Notes under the pieces: model-generated | Seen by the model: the letters and a program-made list of their open reading frames with translations, nothing else | Told to the model about the DNA's origin: nothing | Databases searched by the model: none | Source: Bacteroidales bacterium M8 | GTDB taxonomy: Bacteria; Bacteroidota; Bacteroidia; Bacteroidales; Muribaculaceae | NCBI GenBank assembly: GCA_001689495.1 | Contig: LUJS01000010.1 | Span: forward strand, 1 to 36,408 | Direction of reading: 5' to 3' | DNA length: 36,408 bases | Made by a program: the position numbers and the translations under genes | Shown here: piece by piece, positions 6,004-13,769 of the stretch | Layout: every line of letters begins with the position of its first letter | Numbering within the stretch: position 1 is the stretch's first letter

Positions 6004-7887
6004 ATGAAAAAATCACTCATCGCGGCGCTCTCCTGCGCCATGGGCCTCAGCGTGTCGGCCCAAAGCGAGATGACGGCCACCCTCGACGGCCTTGTCGGAA
6101 CGATGTCCAACGGCATCATCACGCTCAACATCGGCAAGGACGGCCGCGCCAGCAAAATGTATCACGCCGCCAACGGCTCGGACAACATCTTGGGCAGCTC
6201 GGGCATCTATTTCGACTATACCGCCGACAAGAATCGCGCCCTCTCGCCCGGCAAGGCCGAAATCATCAAGCTCACCGACGACCATGCCGAAATCCTCTAC
6301 ACCAACACCTCGGGCGACCTGCGCTTCAGTCAGGGCTACATCCTGCGCAAGGGCGTCAGCGGCGTCTACACATACGTCATCGCCACTGGCACCGCCACAT
6401 CGGCATCGGTCAACGTCAAGGAGGCCCGCGTCTGCACCCGACTGGCCTCGACATTCCTCAACGGATATGTCGACGACTCGATGCAGGGCCTCATCCCCTC
6501 GAACGCCGAGATGAAGGTGGCCGAGCAGAAGGAAAACCAGATTCAGGACGCCACATACCGCATGGCCGACGGCTCGATCTACACCAAATACAACTGGGCC
6601 CAGTTCATAGCCAACGACAGCGTGCACGGACTGATGAACGACAAGGTCGGTGTCTGGAACATCCCCTGCAGCTACGAGTGGCTCAACGGCGGCCCCATGC
6701 GTCAGGAACTCACCGTCCACGCCACGAGCAAGTCGCCCATCACCATACAGATGCTTCAGGGCGAGCATCTTGGCGGCGCGCTGCAGAACTACAAGGAGGG
6801 CGAGCAGCAGATCTTCGGCCCATTCTTTATCTATGTCAACTCGGGCGCCGACAAGGACGCGATGATAGCCGACGCCAAGGCCGAGGCACACCGGCAGATG
6901 GGCGAATGGCCCTTCGCGTGGTTCGAGAACGAGCTCTATCCCCTCGACCGCGCCACAGTCTCGGGCCGCATCAACGTCACCACCGGACAGGGCAACGCCG
7001 ACATTCAGGTCGTACTGGCCGAACCCGGCACCGAACTGATACGTCAGGGCAAGAAATACATATTCTGGGCCAAGACCGATGCCGAGGGCAACTTCAGCAT
7101 ACCCAACGTGCGCAAGGGCCAATATTCGCTCTATGCCTACGCCACCACCGGCACCGTCACCGACGAGCTCGAGCACAAGGACGTCACCGTCAGCGACGCC
7201 ACCCTCGACCTCGGCACCATCGACTGGACACCGGTCACGTACAAGACCCTGCTGTGGAACATAGGCGAGAACAACCGCCGCGCCGACGGATATAACGTCA
7301 GCTCGGACCCGCGCGCCTATGGCCTGTGGGAGAAGGTCCCCGCCGACCTCACATTCGAACCCGGAGTCAGCGACCCCGCCACCGACTGGTACTACGCGCA
7401 GTGCCACAACGGCACATGGACAGTCAAGTTCAACCTTGACGACACCTTCGAGGGCAACATGCACCTCACCGCCTCGATAGCCGGCACCACCAACAAGCCC
7501 AAGGTCGCCGTCAAGGTCAACGGCACCTCCAAGACCACATGGAGCTTCCCCAACAACGACGCCGCCATCTATCGCAGCGCCACTCAGGCCGGCCGCCACG
7601 TGGTCAAGACATGCACGTTCCCCGCATCGCTGCTCAAGCAGGGCGAGAACACGATCGAGCTCGTCATGTCGGGCATCAGCAAGAACGGCGGCGTCATGTA
7701 CGACTGCCTCAAGCTCGAATCCGAGAACGAGCCCGGACAGTCGGCCATCACCGGCATCAACGCCGCCGACACCCGCACCGAGACCGGTCGATACGACCTG
7801 CAGGGCCGACCGGTCACCGACGGATACAAGGGCATCGTCCTGATACGCTACTCCAACGGCACCGTCGACAAGACCCTCTGCAAATAA
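6004..7887 (+). CDS. Exported rhamnogalacturonan lyase-like protein (PL4 type)
   Basis: The 627-residue protein starts at the ATG at 6004; the upstream in-frame start (5968) lies inside the promoter box. A signal peptide (1-20, cleavage after VSA-Q) is followed by a large N-terminal beta domain (about 25-300) with the look of a rhamnogalacturonan lyase catalytic domain. Then come a carboxypeptidase-regulatory/fn3-like domain (about 320-410, 'GRINVTTGQGNADIQV...TDAEGNFSIPNVRKGQYSLYAYA') and a jelly-roll carbohydrate-binding domain (about 415-575). This three-domain order is that of PL4 enzymes, which cut the rhamnogalacturonan I backbone of pectin by beta-elimination. The C-terminus ('GRYDLQGRPV...KGIVLIRYSNGTVDKTL') resembles the sorting tails of type IX cargo. 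No SusC/SusD genes adjoin it. I did not map catalytic residues. Confidence 0.78.
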   Translation: MKKSLIAALSCAMGLSVSAQSEMTATLDGLVGTMSNGIITLNIGKDGRASKMYHAANGSDNILGSSGIYFDYTADKNRALSPGKAEIIKLTDDHAEILYTNTSGDLRFSQGYILRKGVSGVYTYVIATGTATSASVNVKEARVCTRLASTFLNGYVDDSMQGLIPSNAEMKVAEQKENQIQDATYRMADGSIYTKYNWAQFIANDSVHGLMNDKVGVWNIPCSYEWLNGGPMRQELTVHATSKSPITIQMLQGEHLGGALQNYKEGEQQIFGPFFIYVNSGADKDAMIADAKAEAHRQMGEWPFAWFENELYPLDRATVSGRINVTTGQGNADIQVVLAEPGTELIRQGKKYIFWAKTDAEGNFSIPNVRKGQYSLYAYATTGTVTDELEHKDVTVSDATLDLGTIDWTPVTYKTLLWNIGENNRRADGYNVSSDPRAYGLWEKVPADLTFEPGVSDPATDWYYAQCHNGTWTVKFNLDDTFEGNMHLTASIAGTTNKPKVAVKVNGTSKTTWSFPNNDAAIYRSATQAGRHVVKTCTFPASLLKQGENTIELVMSGISKNGGVMYDCLKLESENEPGQSAITGINAADTRTETGRYDLQGRPVTDGYKGIVLIRYSNGTVDKTLCK

Positions 7888-7904
7888 CTCCCCAGCACAG
7901 TCAT

Positions 7905-7947
7905 AAAAAAAATCATCCGTGGAGCCTCCTCCGCGGATGATTTTTTT
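7905..7947. terminator. Strong bidirectional terminator
   Basis: An A-run (7905-7912) and ATCATCCGTGGA pair with TCCGCGGATGAT and a T-run (7941-7947), giving a near-perfect stem with one G-T wobble. The A/T runs on both sides make it work on either strand. It serves the convergent lyase and acyltransferase genes, and its edge overlaps the acyltransferase stop codon (7946-7948). Confidence 0.88.
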
Positions 7948-8989
7948 ATTTCCGCCTCCCGAAACCCGAAACCCGCAGTAGCAGCCTTGACACCGGCTGT
8001 TCAAAAAGCCTGTTGCATATATAGGCAGTGACTATGGTCAGCAACAGATACACCGCAAGTTTCGGCATGCCCGACAACACGATTCCCGCCTTGCCGCATA
8101 TTATATCCAGCGTCCTGACAAACAGGACATGGATCATATAGAAGCTGAAACTCACATTGCCGAACAGGACCAACATCCGGCAGTCAAGCACCCTTGTCAG
8201 CCATCCTCCCCTACGGTCAGTAACGGCAAATACGGCAATCACCGTCGCGACAACGGCCCACCAATACGACGCGACCGCAAATCGCTCCGGAACAAGGCCA
8301 TAACACAAGACCGCAGCCACCAAAAGCAACACCGCGCCCGTCTCCATGACGTTTTTGCCGACGGCAGATTCAGGAGCCTTCAGACAACCGCCAAAATAAA
8401 AATGCGCCAAGATCATGCCAAGCACAAAATCAAGTATCCTGAAGGACGGATTTATATATGCCAGCGGCGTGACCAGATCGGACGGAACGAAGCATATCAG
8501 ACACAGATAGCCGACGATGACGATTCCGACAGTCTTGAGCACGGCCCGAAAATGCGCCCTCATCACTCCGAAGAGCAGCGGGAAAACAGCATAACAGAAC
8601 AACAGGTCCGACAGACACCACGAGACTGAATTACCCGAGAAATAATACTCGGGCAAGGGCACCCAGCTCTGCAACAGCATCAGGTTTGACGCCACCGGTA
8701 ATAGACCCGGACCCGGCGACACAAAAAAGCCGTCGAGATATAACGCCACAATCAGGCAGAGCAGATGCAGAGGGTATATCCGTATGATTCTCTTGGTGAT
8801 GTAGTCCTTGTAATCTCCAATCGGCCTGTCGCGGTGGGCGGCATACATCACAAAACCACTCAACATGATGAAAAACGCGACGCCGCAGTCACCTCCGGCC
8901 ATGAACTGCACGCCCGAATCGAAATGCCAGTGATGCATGAAAGTCATTATCGCAAAAATGCCGCGCAGTGACTGTAGCGAATTTATCAT
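7946..8989 (-). CDS. Acyltransferase 3 family integral membrane protein
   Basis: The protein is 347 residues. The N-terminus 'SLQSLRGIFAIMTFMHHWHF' carries the family's early Arg and the HH pair. 'GVAFFIMLSGFVMYAAHRDR' follows, and about ten hydrophobic helices run to the end, as in OafA/YrhL-type O-acyltransferases. These move acetyl or other acyl groups onto extracytoplasmic glycans such as O-antigen, peptidoglycan or exopolysaccharide. The substrate cannot be read from sequence. It stands alone with its own promoter (9022-9052). The stop codon lies inside the shared terminator. Confidence 0.9.
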   Translation of the reverse strand: MINSLQSLRGIFAIMTFMHHWHFDSGVQFMAGGDCGVAFFIMLSGFVMYAAHRDRPIGDYKDYITKRIIRIYPLHLLCLIVALYLDGFFVSPGPGLLPVASNLMLLQSWVPLPEYYFSGNSVSWCLSDLLFCYAVFPLLFGVMRAHFRAVLKTVGIVIVGYLCLICFVPSDLVTPLAYINPSFRILDFVLGMILAHFYFGGCLKAPESAVGKNVMETGAVLLLVAAVLCYGLVPERFAVASYWWAVVATVIAVFAVTDRRGGWLTRVLDCRMLVLFGNVSFSFYMIHVLFVRTLDIICGKAGIVLSGMPKLAVYLLLTIVTAYICNRLFEQPVSRLLLRVSGFGRRK

Positions 8990-9021
8990 AGAGCAATCCG
9001 TGTTTCAAATTTTGTGAGATG

Positions 9022-9052
9022 CAAAAATACTCAATTTCCATTTATGGCCAAA
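9022..9052 (-). promoter_or_regulatory. Promoter of the acyltransferase gene
   Basis: On the minus strand TTTG (9052-9049), 19 nt, then TATTTTTG (9029-9022). The ATG at 8989 is 32 nt further on. It is divergent from the tRNA-Leu promoter about 25 nt away. Confidence 0.78.
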
Positions 9053-9076
9053 ACTATACACGCACAACCTGAAAAA

Positions 9077-9108
9077 TTTGCAAAAACCGAAAAAAAGGTC
9101 TAATTTTG
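9077..9108 (+). promoter_or_regulatory. Promoter of tRNA-Leu
   Basis: TTTG (9077-9080), 20 nt, then TAATTTTG (9101-9108), a full consensus match. The mature tRNA starts 12 nt after the box. porU may be read from the same promoter, since no other box is seen before it. Confidence 0.78.
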
Positions 9109-9119
9109 CAGCGTCTAAC

Positions 9120-9203
9120 GCTCGAATGGTGGAATGGTAGACACGAAGGACTTAAAATCCTTTGGTCATTGCGACCGTGCGGGTTCGAGTCCCGCTTCGA
9201 GCA
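9120..9203 (+). tRNA. tRNA-Leu (anticodon TAA)
   Basis: The acceptor stem GCTCGAA / TTCGAGC, anticodon loop CTTAAAA with TAA, a long variable arm (GGTCATTGCGACC) typical of class II tRNAs, and T-loop GTTCGAGTC are all present. No CCA is encoded. Confidence 0.95.
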
Positions 9204-9226
9204 CACAACTACATACAGTACCAAAA

Positions 9227-9284
9227 ATCAATTCAGGCGGTTGAGCATCTCCTCCCTCGGAGGACGAGGTCGGACCGCCTTGAT
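9227..9284 (+). other. Nested stem-loop between tRNA-Leu and porU
   Basis: ATCAA (9227-9231) and GGCGGT (9236-9241) pair with ACCGCC (9274-9279) and TTGAT (9280-9284). Inside lies a second hairpin, CCTCC / GGAGG (9251-9255 / 9259-9263). No T-run follows, so it is not a clear terminator. It could be a processing signal after the tRNA or a folded porU leader ending 26 nt before the ATG. Confidence 0.5.
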
Positions 9285-9310
9285 TCTATCATCACATCCC
9301 TCCCGCCCCG

Positions 9311-12300
9311 ATGAAAAAACCTTATACCCGATACCTTGTCACACTGATGCTCTGCCTCGCGTCGGCCACAGCGGCCATCGCCGAAAACTTCGCCACGGTC
9401 TCCGCCCTCTCGTCAGGCCGCTGGACCAAGGTCAGAGTCGATGCCTCAGGCGTATATCGCATACCATATGCAGATCTTGCCGTATGGGGATTCGGCAACC
9501 CACAAGAGGTGTCCGTGTGCGGATATGGCAGCGTCGAGCGCACGCCCACGCTCGAGTCGGCCCCCGACGACCTGCCCCCCATACCGGTGATGCGCGGAGC
9601 CGATGCACTGTATTTTTATGCCGAGGGTCCCTCGAGACTCTCGCCACGCGGCACAGGATATGACCCCACCGAGCATCTCAACAACTTCTCGCGCAGCTCA
9701 TACTATTTCATTACCGACCGCACCGACATCTCCTCGCCCGAAATAACGGAGACAGAGTTCACGGCGACGACAGGCACGACAGTCGACACCCACATCGTCA
9801 TGGACCGCCGTCGGTTTGACGACCATCATCCATTCGGAGCCGGAGCCATGATGTTCTCGCACGACATAAAGCTCAACCATCCCGCCATCTCACAGACGTG
9901 GAAGATTGCGCCGGGCGCCTCGAATGCCGAGTTCTCATACCGATACATCGGCTTCCCCTCGGCGACCGCCATTGTCGCGCCTCAGGTCGACTTCGGCGGC
10001 GCCGGCGCATCAGACGTGTCGGTCGCAGGCATCAAGGGCACCAACGCCTCGAATGTCGAGTACGTGGCCTCGGACACACACAGATACAGACTCTCAGGTC
10101 TCGCGGACGCGGTCGAGGTGTCTGTGTCGGACCCCACGGACAAATTCGACCTGCTCTGCGTCAGCGACATGACCCTGCGTCATGACGCACCCAACACCAT
10201 AACCCGCCTGCCCGAGTTGTGGGACTTCTATTCCGTCTGGAACGGCGACGTCATCGCCATGAACGACGCCCCCGAGGGACTGGTGATCTGGGACGTCACC
10301 AATCCGCGCCATCCACAGAGCCTCGGGCAGCAGCGAGACGACGACAATACCCTTCTGGTCACGGCCAACCCGACAGACGCGGCATCGAGCCGCATTGTCC
10401 TCTTCACGCCCGACAGCTCCGTGCCGATGCCGGTATTCGAGGGCGAGGTGCCCAACCAGAACCTCCACGCCATCACAGGCGCCGAGCTGCTGATCGTGGC
10501 CTCTGACGTGGCCTACGATGCCGCGCTGCGTCTGGCCGAGGCCCACAGGCAATATCAGGGCATGACAGTGGCGGTGACGCGCCAGCAGGAGATATTCAAC
10601 GAGTTCTCGTCGGGCGCATATCACCCCAACGCACTGCGCCACATGGTGATGATGCTTGCCGGACGCGGCCTGCGCCACCTCCTCATCATGGGCTACGGAC
10701 AGAACTATCCTCTAAAGGCCGGCGAGACCATTGCGTCGTCGAACGCCGTGACATATCACACCGAATATACTGACGAGGACAGATACAACTCGAAGAACCA
10801 TTGCTCGGACATGTATTTCGTCCTCACCGCCGACCGCACCGGCACCCGCATCACCGACCCCACGGTCAGGCTCGAGATCAACGTCGGGCGCGCCACCACG
10901 CGCAGTGCCGCCGAGGCCGAGGCATTCGTCGACAAATGCACGGCATATCTGGCCGACCCCGCCGCGGCCGGACGCACCACCGAGGCACTGTTCTTTGCCG
11001 GATACGGCGATGCCAACCAGCACCTGTCGTCGGCGCTGCGTCAGGCCAACGCCTTCGCCGAGGCATACCCATACGCAACCGTCCACCAAGGCCATCAGGT
11101 GCTGTTCAAGAGCGAAGGCACGACCTCAAAGGCCACCTTGGACTACATCAAGTCCTCGCTATCCGGCCAGACTAGACTCGTCAACTATACGGGACACTCG
11201 GACTTCAAGCTGCTCGGACTCAACTTCTCCATTGCCGAAGAGAAGACAATTAAATACGGCTCCTATCCCCTCTTCATCACCGCCGGATGCCGCACCGGCC
11301 AGTTTGACACCGGCACCCTGAGCATCGGTACGAGCATGCTCTCCGACTCAAACGGCCCCATAGCCCTCATCGGCACCACGCGCGAGGTCTACATGGCCAA
11401 CAACCACGTGCTCAACAACCGCCTCGTCGACGCATTCGTGTCGGCCACTCCCGACATGACCCTCGGCGACATCTTCACCAAGGCCCTCAACTCGAGCCAC
11501 GTCTTCTCATCGACATCGGCGGCCAGAGATCAGGTCATCAACAACTGCAGCTATCACTTCTTCGGCGACCCGGCCCTCCCGAGCTATGCTCCATCGGGCA
11601 CCGTCGAGCTCAAGTCGGTCGGCGGACTCGCGCCCAACAGCCGGCTCATCGACACCCCGTCGCTCAAGCCGGTCACCCTCAGCGGGGTCGTCACGGTTGC
11701 CGGCGGCAAGACCATAGACACCACGTTTGACGGATATGTCAACCTGACCATCTTTGCGCCCGCCCGCAACAGAATCACCGACTCGCCCGACACCTCAGAC
11801 AAAAACGACGGCAAGAAACTCATCGTCACCGACGACGACGAGATATACTCGGCCGTGGCCGACGTCAGGGCCGGCAAATGGTCGCTCAAGGTCATTCCGC
11901 CCCTCACCGACTCGATAGGCGCCAACCGCATCGCCCTCCATGCCGTCAGCAACGACAGGCGCGTGGCCTCCGGCGGCGCCAAGGCCATCAGGATCACCGA
12001 CGCCACGGGCGACACCCCGGTCGACGACATCGAAGGTCCCGAAATCATCCTGACCGTCGACGGCCTCGGCCCGGGCGAGATCGAATACGCCTCAGAGTCC
12101 CCGCTGCTCGAGGTCATCCTCAGCGACACCGGCTCCGGGCCACGGATTGTCCGCTCGGGCATCGGCACCGTCCCGTGCGTCAAGGTCGACGGCAAGACCA
12201 TCGACAAGTCGGGCAACTCGTTCCGCCCCGTGGCCGAGGGCACGTACCGCGCCTCGCTGCCGCTGACAGACCTTTCTGACGGCGAGCACGCGGTCACCGT

Positions 12301-12652
12301 CACGGCATCAGACATCGCCGGCAACACATCAACCGAAACAATCCGATTCATAGTAGACCGCGCCGCCCCCGCCGCCACCCTCGCGGCTGACACCGACATC
12401 GCGCGCGAGAGCGTCGAGTTCACCCTCAGTCTGGCCTCGGGCATAACGCCCGAATCGACCCTCCTGATCCGCGACTCGGCCGGCGAGACGGTCGCATCGC
12501 TCGGCGGCGTGACATACCCCTATACATGGGACCTGCGCCTCGCCGACGGCACCCCCGCGCCCGACGGCACATACCGCGCCTCGGTCATGTACGACACCGC
12601 GTCGCGCTATGGATCGACACCCGAAATACAATTCACAATCGTAAAGAAATGA
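9311..12652 (+). CDS. porU: Type IX secretion system sortase PorU (C25 cysteine peptidase)
   Basis: The 1113-residue protein is close to the usual PorU length. It has a signal peptide (1-24, ending AAIAE), an N-terminal beta region (to about 370) and a gingipain-type C25 domain (about 380-760). The catalytic dyad is visible: His629 in 'NYTGHSDFKLLG' and Cys660 in 'FITAGCRTGQFD'. The C-terminal part (about 780-1113) is Ig-like and ends with a FlgD-type module ('YTWDLRLADGTPAPDGTYRASV'), as PorU proteins do. PorU sits on the outer surface, removes the C-terminal signal of type IX cargo and attaches the cargo to anionic LPS. The last 4 nt overlap fmt. The partner gene porV, often next to porU, is not here. 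Confidence 0.9.
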   Translation: MKKPYTRYLVTLMLCLASATAAIAENFATVSALSSGRWTKVRVDASGVYRIPYADLAVWGFGNPQEVSVCGYGSVERTPTLESAPDDLPPIPVMRGADALYFYAEGPSRLSPRGTGYDPTEHLNNFSRSSYYFITDRTDISSPEITETEFTATTGTTVDTHIVMDRRRFDDHHPFGAGAMMFSHDIKLNHPAISQTWKIAPGASNAEFSYRYIGFPSATAIVAPQVDFGGAGASDVSVAGIKGTNASNVEYVASDTHRYRLSGLADAVEVSVSDPTDKFDLLCVSDMTLRHDAPNTITRLPELWDFYSVWNGDVIAMNDAPEGLVIWDVTNPRHPQSLGQQRDDDNTLLVTANPTDAASSRIVLFTPDSSVPMPVFEGEVPNQNLHAITGAELLIVASDVAYDAALRLAEAHRQYQGMTVAVTRQQEIFNEFSSGAYHPNALRHMVMMLAGRGLRHLLIMGYGQNYPLKAGETIASSNAVTYHTEYTDEDRYNSKNHCSDMYFVLTADRTGTRITDPTVRLEINVGRATTRSAAEAEAFVDKCTAYLADPAAAGRTTEALFFAGYGDANQHLSSALRQANAFAEAYPYATVHQGHQVLFKSEGTTSKATLDYIKSSLSGQTRLVNYTGHSDFKLLGLNFSIAEEKTIKYGSYPLFITAGCRTGQFDTGTLSIGTSMLSDSNGPIALIGTTREVYMANNHVLNNRLVDAFVSATPDMTLGDIFTKALNSSHVFSSTSAARDQVINNCSYHFFGDPALPSYAPSGTVELKSVGGLAPNSRLIDTPSLKPVTLSGVVTVAGGKTIDTTFDGYVNLTIFAPARNRITDSPDTSDKNDGKKLIVTDDDEIYSAVADVRAGKWSLKVIPPLTDSIGANRIALHAVSNDRRVASGGAKAIRITDATGDTPVDDIEGPEIILTVDGLGPGEIEYASESPLLEVILSDTGSGPRIVRSGIGTVPCVKVDGKTIDKSGNSFRPVAEGTYRASLPLTDLSDGEHAVTVTASDIAGNTSTETIRFIVDRAAPAATLAADTDIARESVEFTLSLASGITPESTLLIRDSAGETVASLGGVTYPYTWDLRLADGTPAPDGTYRASVMYDTASRYGSTPEIQFTIVKK

Positions 12653-13608
12653 CCGAAAAAGATTTGCGCATAGTTTTTCTCGGCACACCCGACTTTGCCG
12701 TCGAGAGCCTGCGGGCCATCGTCGACGGCGGCTATAACGTGGTCGGCGTGGTCACCATGCCCGACAAGCCCGCGGGCCGCGGACACAAGATGTTCCAATC
12801 GCCCGTCAAGCTCTTCGCCCTCGAGCGCGGACTCAAGGTGATGCAGCCCGTCAGGCTCAAGGACCCCGAGTTTGTCGACGAGCTCCGGGCGCTCGACGCC
12901 GACCTGTTCGTGGTGATAGCCTTCCGCATGCTCCCCGAGGTCGTCTGGACCATGCCACGTCTGGGCACGTTCAACCTCCACGCCTCGCTGCTGCCCCGCT
13001 ATCGTGGCGCCGCCCCCATCAACCGCGCCGTCATGAACGGCGACAGCGAGACCGGCGTCACCACGTTCATGCTCAAGCACGAGATAGACACAGGCGACAT
13101 ACTGGCACAGGAACGCATCGAGATCCTGCCACAAGACAATGCCGGCACCGTCCACGACAAGCTGATGCACATCGGCGCCCGCCTGACCATGCAGACCATA
13201 GCCGACATCGTCGCCGGCACACTCGAGCCCGTGCCTCAGGACCGCCTCATAGCCGACACCGAGCCCACGCCCGCCCCCAAGATATTCAAGGAGGACTGCC
13301 GCATAGACTGGAACGCCGCCCCCGCCGCCACCCACAATCAGGTGCGCGGCCTCTCGCCCTATCCCGGCGCATGGTGCGAGCTCATGGACGGCGACACCCC
13401 GCTCGGACAGGTCAAGATATTCGAGACCGCCCGCACCTCGCGCCCGCAGGCCACGCCCGGCAGTATCGCCATCGAGGGCGACCGCATGTTTGCAGGCACC
13501 TCGGGCACCCCGCTCGAGATACTCTCCATACAGGCCCCCGGCAAACGCCGCATGGCCGTGGCCGACTTTCTGCGTGGCACACGCGCCGACGCCCTCAGAT
13601 TCGGCTGA
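12649..13608 (+). CDS. fmt: Methionyl-tRNA formyltransferase
   Basis: The 319-residue protein starts at the ATG in the ATGA shared with the porU stop, and the start MTEKDLRIVFLGTPDFAVESL fits the family. The formyltransferase domain holds 'FNLHASLLPRYRGAAPINRAV' with Asn109 and His111, and the 'EIDTGD' Asp region at 147-150, the catalytic set for N10-formyl-THF transfer to Met-tRNA. The C-terminal OB domain begins near residue 210. The product starts all translation in the cell. Its coupling to porU suggests a shared transcript, and a terminator follows 34 nt after the stop. Confidence 0.96.
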   Translation: MTEKDLRIVFLGTPDFAVESLRAIVDGGYNVVGVVTMPDKPAGRGHKMFQSPVKLFALERGLKVMQPVRLKDPEFVDELRALDADLFVVIAFRMLPEVVWTMPRLGTFNLHASLLPRYRGAAPINRAVMNGDSETGVTTFMLKHEIDTGDILAQERIEILPQDNAGTVHDKLMHIGARLTMQTIADIVAGTLEPVPQDRLIADTEPTPAPKIFKEDCRIDWNAAPAATHNQVRGLSPYPGAWCELMDGDTPLGQVKIFETARTSRPQATPGSIAIEGDRMFAGTSGTPLEILSIQAPGKRRMAVADFLRGTRADALRFG

Positions 13609-13641
13609 GCCGCGCCACAGCCCCCCGCAAGCCATGAAAAC

Positions 13642-13677
13642 GGGGTGTCGGCACCCCTCTGCCGACACCCCATTTTT
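13642..13677 (+). terminator. Intrinsic terminator of porU-fmt
   Basis: Eleven-bp arms GGGGTGTCGGC (13642-13652) and GCCGACACCCC (13661-13671) form a perfect stem, followed by ATTTTT. Confidence 0.88.
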
Positions 13678-13731
13678 GTCCTCTCCCGCTGATTTTTCAA
13701 GATTTATGGCTGTCATTCCGATTTTTTTTAC

Positions 13732-13739
13732 TACCTTTG
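13732..13739 (+). promoter_or_regulatory. -7 box of the glycogen gene pair
   Basis: TACCTTTG lies 30 nt upstream of the glycogen synthase ATG. No TTTG is visible at the proper distance upstream, so the site may need an activator or be of moderate strength. Confidence 0.6.
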
Positions 13740-13769
13740 CGCCTTGAAAATAGAAAAATTGACACGATA

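Noticed and set aside
6013..8004. 663-codon open frame antisense to the lyase gene
   Set aside because: GC-rich shadow frame. Its text is low-complexity Gly/Val/Asp/Ala-rich, the sense gene has a promoter, signal peptide and domains, and the frame runs through the terminator.
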